A stretch of 64,000 nucleotides of DNA, taken from Cylicocyclus nassatus (lineage: Eukaryota; Nematoda; Chromadorea; Rhabditida; Strongylidae). The position numbers and the translations under genes are program-made. Position 1 is the stretch's first letter. Each line of letters starts with the position of its first letter. The DNA lies in assembly GCA_958299035.1 (NCBI GenBank), contig CATQJL010000316.1, positions 49,721,585 through 49,785,584 on the forward strand. Reading direction: 5' to 3'. The notes below the pieces were generated by a model, which was given only the letters and a program-made list of their open reading frames with translations, made no database searches and was not told where the DNA came from. Positions 1-11,622 of this stretch are shown piece after piece.

Positions 1-823
1 TAGGGAAAGGTATAGTCGTTTTTCCTTATCTATGCAAATCTAAAACGCTGCAAAAAAATTTACGATAATATGCTAAGTCTGCGCTATTACGCGAATTGCG
101 AGGGAAGGCGACAAGAACATGTAAAGGCTACTGCATGACGAAGGCGCAATGGCAGTATTAGTTGAGCGGGCGCGAACTCGAGGCGCGTATCTTCACCGTT
201 GTAAACCTTGCGTATGCGCTCTGCGGCTAATAAAGCCGCGTCCGAACCCAAGGGTATTGCCCCTTCGTCATGCAGCAGCCTTTATATTTGATAGACTGAT
301 CCTAGTAATTTTCACAAAAGTGGTGTAAGCCTGATTGGTTTTCTCTAAGGAGATATTGAGGGCTAAAAATGGGACAAATGAGATTTTGGCTTACTCTAAA
401 TTTCAGAGTTTTGAGGTTAATTGAAGTTTGATTCCTAATGTGAGCAAAGAAGTAGTAGTATCTTGTATTGAGTGCAAAAAGAAGTAGTTTACTCACCTTC
501 GCAATAAAGTTAACATGTTCGAAAATGTCCACCTCACTCGAGTGTCCCAATATTTGGAAACCATAAGATTCGCTTTAAAAAAACCTCGAAACTTGGCCCA
601 CGAGGTTGTTCAACATGCTAATTACGAAAATGATCTTATTCGTTTAGGATTCTTCTACTATGCTTACTGTACGTGTACGACGGTAAGCCAAAACACCGGT
701 GCTAATACCTTGCACGATGGCCCTAACAGACATTGTTGACTGACATCATGTCGCTAACATCACTATCACCTCAATAACGACCCCGCCCCTTCCCCCCTCT
801 CCCTGACTCCTCCACGACCCCCA
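1..823. other. unassigned intergenic DNA
   Basis: No gene is supported here. The stretch around 340-500 resembles 11,740-11,900 (both carry a GGGACAAA(T/C)GAGATTTTGG core), so it belongs to a dispersed repeat. It precedes a foldback element at 824, just as the related stretch at 11.7 kb lies upstream of the second copy at 13,022. A C-rich patch lies at 780-820. Confidence 0.4.
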
Positions 824-1410
824 CTCAGGTAATCGTCGGGAGCAGGCGGTCCGCAAACTCGCGCTTTTCTGCAGGCGGTCGGCAGAATTTTAAAGCGTGG
901 CCAAACCTTCAGCGGGCGGTACCTCCTTTACTGTCTAATGTTCTGCGAGCGGGCAGCAACAAAGAATTTTCAGCAGGCGCTCGTCAAATAATCTCTTTCA
1001 GCGAGAGCCGGCCAAACTTACAGCAGGCGCTTGGATTCTTTTTAAGCAGTTTCGGCGTACGTTGAGCAAATGTAACACTTTATGCTGCAGAGGTGTCATC
1101 GACGGTTTAATTACTCAAGTTTGAGGTACCTTCTATTAGCGGAAAGTACCTGAGGGCGTGCGGTCCTTCACAAAGGACCGCGCGGCCCTCAATAATTTTG
1201 CATATTCTCGCGGAAAGTCCGCGAGAATGCGGCCAATGCACCGCAACTAATCTATAGGAAAACCGCAATAGTTCTCCGAGCATTCATCTGAAAATCCGTC
1301 AACATTCCTCCAAATTTCTGCTAGCGGTCCGCAAGAAATCATTGAGCTATTTTTCCGATGCCCGCTTGCTCAAAATTCGCATGGCCGCCTGCCCCCCGCG
1401 ATTATCTGAG
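824..1410. mobile_element. Foldback/MITE family A, copy 1
   Basis: An approximately 587-bp non-coding element whose ends are inverted (CTCAG.TAATCG near the left, CGATTATCTGAG at the right) followed by GGGAGCAGGCGGTCCGC-like sequence. It is closely similar along its whole length to 13,022-13,610, including the internal hairpin AATGCGGCC / TCTCGCGGAAAGTCCGCGAGA. No transposase is visible, so it is non-autonomous. I could not define the target-site duplication. Confidence 0.7.
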
Positions 1411-2207
1411 CAGATGTGGCGTGTCACACCCACGCCTGACCCTGGGTATAGCGCACAAAAACCACATTGAGAGTACAAATTGCAAATTTCACTCACATTC
1501 TCTTACTATAGATCAAAGATTAGGAAACTACAAGGGAAGGATACCAGCATTAGTTGGAAATTGAAAACGAGACGTATATCAATGGCTGTCCGTAAACTGA
1601 ATCCATATCTGAAATCCAAATTTGCGAAATAACTCTCTGAACAGAGTTTTGAGGGTTTAAGTCTGCAGGTTGTCACCGAGTACCCGCTGCCTTGCCGCCA
1701 AGTGCATGCGAGAAATCAATGGACGTAGCGGGCGTCGAAGTGCAGTAGTGAGGGTGTCGGGCTACCAATCTGCATGTCGTGGGTACGAAATCCGGTGTTG
1801 GCAAACGGTTTTGCTGTAGACTTATAAGCACGAATTTTTGCATATAAAGCATTTTCCTATCCGTTTCTATGCGTCTACGCAGTTTTTTCACCTCTACACA
1901 GTTTTACTTGCAATTTTTGCCTTTTCACGAATTTTCCAAAAATTTTCTGGGATGAAAAAGAATTTGAGGTAAAATTTCATGACCAGTATTCGGAAGTTAA
2001 ACAAGCAACGGCTTGAGAATTATGAACAACAGTGATAACCAATAACGAAATGCAAAGCAAATGGTTGCAATGAGCGCACCGTATGAAGTACATCTCATTG
2101 CAATCCTCTTGCTCGCAAACTCCGATCAAATCAGATTTGAAACAGTATTGCACTGGCGTGTTGAAAGAACTTGGGTGATCATTGAAGTACCCAGCTCCAT
2201 ACTAGGA
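1411..2207. other. unassigned DNA
   Basis: No convincing gene, RNA or terminal repeat was seen. The first 60 bases (TGTCACACC, CCTGACCCTGGG) resemble short segments at 12,117-12,150 and 34,370-34,400, suggesting a small dispersed repeat. Confidence 0.3.
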
Positions 2208-3349
2208 TTACTTCAAAAAATTTTGAAAACGAGGCGCGCGGAATTGATTGTAGATGAGAGAAAAGAGGCGAAGAATGGAGTCACGGGCATATGCAGAGAA
2301 ATTCAGATTATGTGCTAATATATGAAGTAATTCTTTTAACATGGCTTTGAAAGGCAAAAAGAAATGGACGTCCAAAGGTTGAGTTTGAGCGGTAGTACCG
2401 GGTGGAATATTCATAAATTTAATATGTTTTCCTTGGAGCCTCAATGATTCAATGGTTGAATGATCCTTGAAGGAAGTCCAAGAATCTAATAGCAAGAGTG
2501 TGAATGGTGAATCAGCCAAAGCTAGACAGGATCTGACCCAATCTAACATAAGCTGTTTACTCATTATATGAGTTGTGTGGGCTGTTACTGCCAAGTTAGC
2601 CGCTTCAAACCTCTTGGGGAAAATTCCGTTTGGTTCCTACTATGCAAAAATTTCCGGTTCAATTTCCAAATGCGTGTAGTTCCGCCGAACCTGCATAACA
2701 ACGAACAATTTTTCATCGATGACTCGCTTCAAAATTTTCCACCAATTGCTCTTCGCTGTTTATTCTCAAAGCCTTCTGTCATATGTCAGTGTCATGAAGA
2801 CTAATACCCAAATCGAACTTTGAGGATACAAACTCTTTCAGCTTGTCTGCTAATGTTCGTAGTCGAGCCAAACGATAAGAGCAGCAATGCCCTCCAAAAT
2901 GAGTTTATCTGCTAGTTTATCATTTATGCCATATAAACCAGGGGAACCCACGGCTTTTCTCTATCTTCTGGAGTTTCTGTAGATGATGAATTTCGGTGAT
3001 GAAGCGGAATTTGGTGTACATACTTGATAGCGAGCGACATCCTTTTTGTGATGACCGATAGAAATGTATTGCGTCTTCCTCCTACAAGGACTATCTTTGG
3101 ACTGTCATAAAAACGGGTGCCATTTCAGACTCTTCTGCATCGCCAAAGCAAATCTTGTTAATTAAATCAAATGTGTACCGCTTCTTCATCGTCAGCTGTC
3201 CAAGAAGGATCAGCTACGGCATCATCTACATTACGGTTTTCGGACTCAACCTCTAGGGTACTGTACGTGGCCTCTCGTAGGATCGTGGAAAAGTAGCTGC
3301 TGACTTTTTGTTTTTTCCTTGTTGGTGTGCGTGTTACTTCAAAAGCCAA
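2208..3349 (-). pseudogene. Tc5/pogo-like DDE transposase remnant
   Basis: The minus strand at 2208-2594 encodes 128 residues containing LLLDSWTSFKDH, NIPPGTTAQTQPLDV and a following FK. These match the second catalytic Asp and C-terminal core of the DDE_1 fold used by Tc5/pogo/Tigger transposases (established family pattern). Upstream, at about 2,700-2,860 and broken by stops and frameshifts, DTDI, KAL and FEASH resemble the helix-turn-helix DNA-binding domain of the same family. A further minus-strand frame at 3167-3349 (60 residues, Lys-rich then acidic) may be the N-terminus. Stops between the pieces show it is dead. A non-transposon DDE-derived gene is unlikely because of the disruption. 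Confidence 0.65.
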
Positions 3350-3922
3350 ATACTTTGAGTAAACACGACAACACTAACTTTGGGCAGAACATCCCGACAG
3401 TCAAACCAAGAATGAGTTCTAACGATCGGTTTTTTTTAGGTACCATGCTCATCTTTTTGCCTTTTTGCACGTCGCATCTACACGTGCTCATATAAAGGGA
3501 CAGTTTCAGTCTCCTTTTCGCAGAAACGGGTACTCGATGACAACCTGTAGACTCAAACCCATATGACTCCGTTCAGAGAATTATTCCGCAGATTTGAATT
3601 TCAGATATGAATTCAGCTCACGGAGACGTAGCCATCGATAGACATCTCGTTTTCAGTCTTCAACTGAGCTGGTTTCCTTCTCTTGTAAGCAGGAAATGGT
3701 CAAAAATCAACCCAGCCATTCCAAACAAGCTGTATTCCATCGGAATCGCGTCCAAATGCTGATTTCAAACCTGTGTCCTCCATCTGCCAAGCGACTATTT
3801 TGGAGGAGTTATAGGAGAAATTTTTCGAATTTCGACGAATGTATGTCTTCGAAAGGCAGGCTGATGGCGCGGAGCTATGGTTATTTTGAATATAAGGAAG
3901 AAGCACATTCATCAAAAACCTA
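3350..3922. other. unassigned DNA
   Basis: Nothing recognisable. The segment lies between the transposase remnant and a mariner-type palindrome. The other terminal repeat of the Tc5-like element was not found. Confidence 0.3.
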
Positions 3923-4860
3923 TTAGGTTGTCAAGAAAATAATGTCCGTTTTTATTTGCTTGCTTTAACAAAGCAACCAGACTCAACCCAACAAAGGGTA
4001 GGTACTGTTCGATAGAGCAAAGTAAGCTCTACAAGATGACACTCATTCTTTGCGCCATGCTCGATCCACGGAGAGTTCGAACTCAAATAAAAAGATTTCC
4101 AAATGCCCAAAAAATCGAAAAAAATCAGATCTTCGTCCAGATAATTGCTACGGACCTCCCACTCGCTCACATCAATACTATCGATATCTGATATCCATAT
4201 GTGCGATTGCCGTATTTTTTTCTTGACTAGAAACTGAGAAAACGAAAATTTCCGTGATTTTCTCAAAGCAATGCTGAGCCGTTTTTGCATACGTAGTTCT
4301 ATACTACAAGCCTAGGTAAGCATAACTGTAGGTTTTCAGCCTATTTCGAGCGGTACTTTTCGAGAAATGTCGATTTTAGCATTGAAACTGAAACGAAAAA
4401 ATCCGAAGTCGTTACTTTTCGAAAACTACAGCTTGGAATGGGCTGAAAATTTACAGTTATACTTACCTAGGCTTGTAGTATAGAACTACACTTGCAGAAA
4501 CGGCTCAGCATTGCTTTGAGAAAATCAGGGAAATTTTCGTTTTCTCAGTTTCTAGTCAAGGAAAAAATACGGCAATCGCACATATGGATATCAGATATCG
4601 ATATGATGTGAGCGAGTGGGAGGTCCGTAGAAATTATCTGGACGAAGATCTGATTTTTTTCGATTTTTTGGGCATTTGGAAATCTTTAGATTTTGAGTTC
4701 GAATTCTCCGTGGATCGAGCTTGGCGCAAAGGCATGAGTGCCATCTTGTAGAGCTTGCTTTGCTCTATCGAACAGTACCCCTTACCCTTTGTTGGGTTGA
4801 GTCTGGTTGCTTTGTTAAAGCAAGCAAATAAAAACGGACATTATTTTCTTGACAACCTAA
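3923..4860. mobile_element. Mariner-type palindromic element, 938 bp
   Basis: Two long inverted arms (roughly 440 bp each) meet near 4,390. Ends are TTAGGTTGTCAAGAAAA and its complement, flanked on both sides by TA (3921-3922 and 4861-4862), as in Tc1/mariner insertions. TTAGGTTG is a usual mariner terminus. About 95 bp inside each end is a TAGAGC...GCTCTATCGAACAGTAC motif that recurs in the 6.7 kb and 9.9 kb palindromes. There is no transposase. Confidence 0.85.
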
Positions 4861-4862
4861 TA

Positions 4863-5430
4863 AATAAGTGTTCTTGAAACCTATTTCGTGGAACGTGCGC
4901 CATAGAACACTTGAATAATCCCACATTTGAACGTTCATAACTCCTCCCAAATATTTGCTTGGCAGATAAAAACACACATTTGAAATCATCGTTTTGAGAC
5001 GAGTCCGACTATATGCTGCATGTTTATGGCTGAGTTAAGTTGTTAGTTGTTAAAATGGTAGTTGTTTACCAGTTTCTGCTAAGGTTCAAATCTAGAACTG
5101 CACCACTGCTTTCGACCATCTTACCATCTTAGAGACGAGGCAGAACCCTTTATACTTCATATTCATATTTTTTATCTCAACTGCGCAATGAAGCAACTTA
5201 CCTTTACGTGAAGCGTATGCCAACGCAGGCACGCACGAACGCACTTGAACATTTATTTTAAGCCTAAAGCATACTACCCACGATTCCCTCAAATCTCTAC
5301 TCCACTTGGCGATTTGCAAGATGTCTACAGATTAGGCGTGTGCGGGTCTCAAATGCATAGAAGCGCAGTATACATAGAAGCGCAGTATACTCAGTATTTC
5401 AAACATTTTCTTCGATCAATGATTATCGAA
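4863..5430. other. unassigned DNA
   Basis: No supported gene. A 20-bp near-direct repeat (CATAGAAGCGCAGTATAC twice) lies at 5,357-5,392 just before a TTCGAA-rich transposon copy begins. Confidence 0.3.
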
Positions 5431-6219
5431 TGAATTCTAAAATGAAAAGTTTCGAATAAACGAATATCGATTAAAGTAGAAAAAAATTTGATCAAACAAA
5501 CATCGAATATATCCGAAATTTTAAAATCTTCGAAAGGATGAACCCCGAAAAAATCGGAATTCAAGAATATCGAATGAACGAAGATCGATTAGATTCGAAA
5601 TCGGAAGTCGCATTTTTAGTAAATATTCGAACGATTTATCGAATAATTAGAGCAACCATAAAAACTCGCTGACTCATTTATAATAAGAACCTTCACACCC
5701 CTCACACCCCTACACCAACTCCCATCTTTGTTGCTCAAGATTCTCCAAAAATCCGTAATGTTGATAAAGTAGATTTTTTTTGTAATCAGCACCCTCATCT
5801 ACCCACTGTACCAACTCTCAGCCTCGTAGTTCAAAATCCTCCAAAAATCGACAAAATGTATAGAACAATATTTATTCATAATCAGCACCCTCATTAACCT
5901 CACTGTATCAACTCCCAGCCCGTAGCTCAAACTTCTCCAAAAAATCTTAAGTGCACTGTGATAACAAACTCATCATGTACTATCTACTGAGCAAAATATT
6001 TCAAGGTGATATAACTGCAAAATTCAGCAACCGTCTACTCCTCCACTGCATCTGTGCAATGTCCCTTACTAAAAATCTTCTCTATTCTTTACTATAGCAA
6101 AAATTTGAAGAAATGCGCGTTTCCATACAGTTCCCGGCTGCAAGCAACTGCTGTTCAGCAGTTGGTTCTGCAACAAACGAATAATTTAATGCGGATTTCA
6201 TTCGAATACGAGTTCGATA

Positions 6220-6381
6220 CAGGGCTCCTAAATTGCAGAGTCGTTTGCATCAGCGGTCGCGCGACCGCGTCGCGCCCGTGCATTTTGCCGGCGCCGGCGC
6301 CATCGATCGAGGCGGCACCATTGATGTCTGGGCGCGACGCGGTCGCACGACCGCTGGTGCAAACGACTCTGCAGAGCCCTG
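6220..6381. mobile_element. GC-rich MITE with TA target duplication
   Basis: A 162-bp near-perfect palindrome with ends CAGGGCTC and GAGCCCTG, flanked by TA on both sides. The GC-rich core (GCGGTCGCGCGACCG) contrasts with the AT-rich host element. It is nested in family E. Confidence 0.8.
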
Positions 6382-6541
6382 TAAAAACATCCGAACAAAA
6401 TCGGAACCTCGTTTTCTGATTATTTGAATTTCCGAATTTTATTCGAATCCTCGTTTTTTGTTCATTCGAGTTTCCGAATTCTATTTGAATATGAAATCTC
6501 CAAATATCAAATTTCAAATGCGAATATACTCAAATGTTTTA

Positions 6542-8289
6542 TTAGGCTGGAAACTAAGTTTTGCAACTGGTTTCATGACTTCACTCTCTTTGGATATGGC
6601 GCACTCAAACTTTGGCATTATGTAGAAGGCAATGTGAGCTACAAGTGAGCACAAATTGTCTAAATTTTGAACACGAAATATTAGGTCGTTTCATAAATTC
6701 GTAGACTTTTTATTTCAGTACCCATTTTTTGATGAAGCGGTTGGTTTATGGCAACGTACCTGTACTATTCGAAAGAGCTAATCACGCTCTACAAGAAATG
6801 CTGTTCGTCTCCGGAGCAAACCTAAATCGCTTTGTTCTATGGCCTTTCAAAGCAAAGTTTTTTGAGGGGCAAAAACTGGTGTTTGCGGCACCTGCAACTT
6901 TCGATTTATATATGAAAATCATAAGTGGATATTTTCGTCCAAAATTGTTATAAGTGGTGAAAAACAACTGTCTACGGGACTATGGTGCATATAAAAGTAG
7001 TCTATTCATCCAAAGAGACATTATGGAGAAGGATAGAGCGCACTTCTACCATATGTATAGATGTACTGCGTTTGGTCCAGTTTAGAGAATTCCCTACTCC
7101 AAAAAAAAATTGGTAAAGCGTCAAATGTTGGTTAGAGCTTGTATTCATACATCTACACCACTTAGAAGAACCCATCTGTTCGTCAAGGCCCGATAGGAGG
7201 ACCGACACATTCTGTCGTTAAACAACGCGAAAGTCTTAAGCGGTAGCAGCCAAAGACAGCACCCAAGGAAGCCCTGTTTACACAGTTCTTAGCATATTGG
7301 CGTGCTAAAAATTTATCAGTATACTAGTCTTGCTTGCTACTATTCATTCCGCTCACACACGAGGATAAAATTTTGCAGGATATGGACCAAATATGGAAAA
7401 CGCAGTTGCCGCAATCGCCAGTTTGTGCCCCTAAACAAACTTTGCTTTGAAAGGCCATAAAACAAAGGGATTTAGGTTTGCTCCGGAAACGAACAGCATT
7501 TCTTGTAGAGCGTGATTAGCTCTTTCGAATAGTACAGGTACGTTGCCGTAAACCAACCGCTTCATCAAAAAATGGGTACTGAAATAAAAAGTCTACGAAC
7601 TTATGAAACGACCTAATAGAAACGTTTTAGGCGTTTTTCGAAAATTAGTGAAATTAAAGAATTTTTGAAGTTTCAAACTAAAATGAAGCCTTTGGCAGCC
7701 TAGACCATGCGCAGTAATCCGGATTCGTCTACAAATTATTGCTGGAGGTTGACTCCTTTGGCCTAGTAAGAAAGAAATAAAATTTAGAGCATGTAGAGAT
7801 TTGGTGTCCTCATAAATTCGAACGAGTCGATGTACGCAAGAGTTGCTGGGGACGACCGCCAATGACTAAAGAGTCCGAAGCTCAAATTTCGCTGAGACTT
7901 TACATAGTGAGGTTATTTGAAATGCCAAACGCGAATATCACATTCATTTGTTGTCAACGCCTTTCTCCTTGTTTAGGGTGAGACCCCATATCGTACACCC
8001 ACAGTAATCCCACAAAAAAGCCCTTTTTACGCAATTTCGTTATCGTTTTCGTGATCAGCACGTCGGATAACACCCCTATGCCAAGTTTCAGCCAAATCCG
8101 TCAAACTTTGAATTTTTCCACTTCATACCATGCACCTACCGCAACCCTCACTGCGACGGCAGAATTTGGTAGTACAGCAGCTGCGCTTGTAGCTTACGTA
8201 ATAACCGACGCAGTGGCAAAATTTGAGTGCGCCATGTTGAGTGAGTGGGAAGTTATGAGACCAGTTGCGAAACTTAGTTTCCAACCTAA
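6542..8289. mobile_element. Mariner-type element interrupted by a second one
   Basis: Inverted ends TTAGGCTGGAAACTAAGT at 6542 and its complement ending at 8289, flanked by TA. The arms run about 100 bp (GGCGCACTCAAA is shared). The 6681-7616 palindrome is inserted inside it. The same terminal sequence recurs at 16,707 and 21,916, so this is a multicopy non-autonomous family. Confidence 0.75.
6681..7616. mobile_element. Mariner-type foldback, 936 bp, nested
   Basis: Ends TTAGGTCGTTTCATAA and its complement with TA on both sides (6679-6680, 7617-7618). The arms run about 190 bp each and contain TAGAGCGTGATTAGCTCT; the ~550-bp centre is not palindromic and has no credible transposase frame. 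Its length almost equals that of the 3923-4860 element, suggesting a common progenitor size. Confidence 0.85.
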
Positions 8290-8320
8290 TATTTGAACGA
8301 ACTTTTATTTCCCCATAATG

Positions 8321-9870
8321 GTCGGCCGCCTGGCGTGGGGGTGACACTGGGGCCCGTAGTAATTCCTCCGTCGTGAGGGTCGCGACATTCGAAACATCTA
8401 CCTAGCATGTGTCTTCGGCCGCGATTCGTCGCGCGCCTATCTCTTATCACAGCCGCGCGGCGAAATCGTTGGGCGTCATGAGTGCAGGACGTACTCCGTC
8501 CTCATTCGCAGAGCAGGTAGGAACGCAGGAAGGCGCAACCGACTAAGGGCCGAGTTAGAGCACGCCATGTTCGTCCCGTGTGCAAGGACTGTAGACGCAC
8601 AGCACTAGGTTTAACGCACGCCAAATGTAATCGATATCAACAGCTGATAGGCGCCCCAAATGTCAAAGCGCCGAACGACTCCCTACATTCTGCGAATTTC
8701 TGCTGCTATATTTTTTGTTAATTTGAAAAAGGTGAGTTTGTTTTGACTATAAATTACATCAGAATAATGTTTACTCGTATTTTATCTGTTTGAAGTGTCT
8801 TTTTGCATTGTTCTCGCATCGCACCTCATTACGCATATAATTCTTTCTGCATGGCTTAATTCCCTCATTTCCATCTTACAATTAGTACCCTTAATAATGT
8901 ATATTTGTTTATTAACGATTATGGATTTGAGGGAGGGAACCGTCTAGCGTCATGGCTAATGGAATAGCTCATGTTTGCAACAAAAGCAGTGGTTGCTCAC
9001 AAATTACCAAATTATCTTGTGTATGATATGTTATGTTCTGCATTGCCATTTTCCTCCACTAACAAAATCTAGTAAATTCTGTTCATTCACATAAAAACTA
9101 ACTAGCCAGCAATTTGCAACACGTAGACTCACATGATGCCCGTACCCGCCACCTTTAGAGCACCGACTTCCAGCATTGGCACTGCGCTATTCGCTACACT
9201 TGTACAAGTGCCTTCACTGTTATCCTTGTTCGAGAGTATGGTGGAGGCAGTGCGTACCTTTACCGTTTACATAGAAAATGTTACAAACCAAAGCTTGCTT
9301 ACGGATTTGATCAGAAGATGTTGCAAGCAATTCTTCTATCTTGCGCGTCTTGCTTCGCTAGCTTCAACTTTGATCTGTTTATAGAAGAGTTAGCAATAGC
9401 GCAGTGCCAATGCGCGCCATCAACGGTCATAAAAGGGTTTGATCGTGCCTCAGCGCACAAGTTTTGCGGCGACCAAAGTGGTCGTGAACAACATGTCCTT
9501 CAATCGGACACGTCGTGTCCTCGGATTTTACATTACGACATATTTTTGGGGTTTACTACGGGCCCAGACGACAGATAGACACTAAGAACATCTGAGTGGG
9601 TTTTTCGCGAGGCAAAACGTTCCCAGAGAAAGGCCAATGGCATGGGCAGACGTGTTCGTGGAACGGATGGATCAGTTGTGTAATTACCTGGATACAATTA
9701 TCGCACCTGGAACTCGTGGAGGCAACCACTGACGGAAACCGAGAAGGTCTCGGATGTCTGAAGCGACGGAAAGCGGCACATGGAAACTTTTGTGCTGAGG
9801 CCCGCACTCCGCGGTAAAGACGGGCCATCTAAGTGTCTAAGCAAGTAAGAACTTTCATTGATTTGGACCT
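8321..9870. other. unassigned DNA with a GC-rich patch
   Basis: 8,330-8,680 is GC-rich with several CG-rich words and no frame I can identify. 9,133-9,815 has open frames on both strands (up to 90 residues), but composition and overlap give no preference and no family was recognised. It could be a decayed transposon. Confidence 0.3.
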
Positions 9871-10634
9871 AATTATAGCGCAAGCCTTGGTAACTTCAGC
9901 AAAAACATCAAGTCCAGCCCAACCAAAGCGCCTGCAACTATTAGGTAATCGTACTTCCGAACAAATCAAACTGCTTTTGTTTTCCTACCAGAATTAGGAT
10001 ACCATTCGACAGAGCGCGCAGTAGTACCCAAAAATATTTCATGGATTTTTCCGGGGCTCAAAATTAAAAAACAAAGATCGCCCAAAAATGCCAATGCCGC
10101 TTTTTTCGGGCTTCACATGTAAAATTTGATGTTTTTCGATCACCAAAGCACAAACAGAGGTAAAACTCGTTTATAGTTATTAAGGCTTGTGGTATAAAAC
10201 GACGTATGTGAGAGGGATTAGGGGGAAGCGGACTTTGACATTGTTAAACTACCTTTTATTTCTCGCTTTCCAAAAGCGAGAAAAATTCAGTTTAGGCATA
10301 TTTGAGTAGTACTATGTGTCTGCTGTATAATGACCAAGTTTGAGGTCCGCAAAATTTTTCCTCGCAAAAATCCAATTTCCAGGTGCTAATTTTTTTTTCG
10401 ATTTTTGGACCGAAACTTTACCTGGATCACGACTTAGACGGTGTTTTGGTGGTCAATTTGTAGAGCTTGCATCGCTCTGTCGAATGGTACCCTAAATCTG
10501 CTAGGAAAACAAAAGCAGTTTGATTTATTTGGAAGTACGGTTTACTTTTAGGACAACCAAATAGTTGCAAGCGCTTTGGCTGGGGCTGGACTTGATGTTT
10601 TTGCTGCAAGTTACACGACTACGCGCTATAATTG
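9871..10634. mobile_element. Mariner-type palindrome with inverted flanks
   Basis: A ~760-bp inverted repeat. Inside it are mariner-like ends (TTTGGTTGTCCTAAAAGTA on the right arm; a partly deleted TTAGGT version on the left), each preceded by CTA and the same ~60 bp of outer sequence (ATCAAGTCCAGCCC). The inversion therefore extends past the mariner terminus into flanking DNA, unlike a simple TA-flanked insertion. The TAGAGC...GCTCTGTCGAATGGTAC motif is present. Confidence 0.7.
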
Positions 10635-11460
10635 AGTCCGAATCGAATGAAGGTTCCATCATTCGAATAAAACCTTTGAGTATATTCGCATTCGAAATTT
10701 GATATTTGAAGTTTTTTTCATTTTCGAATAAAATTCGAAATTCGAATAATTGAAAAGCGGGATTTTGAATAGAATTCGAAAACTCAAATAATCAGAAAAG
10801 GAGGATTCGAATAAATTCGGAAATCGAATAATCAGAAAACGAGGTTTTGATTTTGTTTGAATGTTTTACTTGAACTATTTGAATGAAATCCGCATTTAAA
10901 TTGTTCGAGTTTGATGCAGATCTAACTGCTGAGTATCAAGCTCGTTTCGTCTGTGTTTCCTGCAAAATTCGATAAAGCATCTTTTTGCAGTTGGATCACG
11001 TTTAAACTGCATGGAACTCGCATTCCTTCAAATTTTTGCTACAGTAGAAAGTAGAAAAGATTTTGAGTGTAGATAGTACATGATGAGTTTGTTATCACAG
11101 TGCACTTAAAATTTTTTGGAGAAGTTTGAGCTACGGGCCGGGAGTTGATACAGTGAGGTTAATGAGGGTGCTGATTACAAGAAAATCTACTTTATCAATT
11201 TTACGGATTTTTGGAGAATCTTGAGCTACAAAGATGGGAGTTGGTGTAGGGGTGTGAGGGGTGTGAAGGTTCTGATTATAAATGAGTCAGCGAGTTTTTA
11301 TGGTTGCTCTAATTATTCGAAATCGTTATTAATATTTACTAAAAATGCGACTTCCGATTTCGAACCTAATCGATCTTCGTTCATTCGATATTCTTAAATT
11401 CCGATTTTATGGGTTCATCCTTTCGAAGATTTTCAAATATCGGAGCGATATATCTTTCCC
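10628..11460 (+). mobile_element. Family E fragment (TTCGAA-rich)
   Basis: Begins TATAATTGAGTCCGAATCGAA, compared with TATACTTGGGTCCGAATCG at 46,732. It proceeds through TCGAATA-type repeats, a conserved CTGAGTATCAAGCTC segment and the GGGAGTTGATACAG/GGGAGTTGGTGTAG modules. It is inverted relative to the copy at 5.4-8.3 kb and resembles it closely over 11,050-11,330. Confidence 0.65.
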
Positions 11461-11557
11461 TAGGGAACAATTTTGAGTGAAGTTCCTGCTATGTGGAAAA
11501 GAAAGTTTAGCAGTAGTAACCATATAAAAAAAACGAGATTGAAATGCTTTGAAGCTT

Positions 11558-11622
11558 GGGGTGTGGCACAACCCTTAAAAAGCTGTGGCATCCACAGTTT
11601 TTCTGGGGTTGTGCCACACCCC
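11558..11622. repeat. Short palindrome
   Basis: GGGGTGTGGCACAACCC and its complement separated by about 30 bp that can pair further (CTGTGG...CCACAG). It could be a very small MITE or a strong hairpin. No target duplication was identified. Confidence 0.7.

Larger units (their letters stand above)
5430..8320 (-). mobile_element. TTCGAA-rich transposon (family E), interrupted copy
   Basis: A decayed copy of the family seen intact at 46,734-48,723. It carries TCGAATA-type arrays at both ends, an internal pair of modules with CCAACTC/CAGCACCCTCA-type sequence, and a unique middle. After 6,541 the copy is split by a mariner-type element and resumes at about 8,290 with the expected terminal sequence. 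A small MITE sits at 6220-6381. Outer boundaries are approximate and the left terminal repeat is decayed. No coding capacity was seen. Confidence 0.6.
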
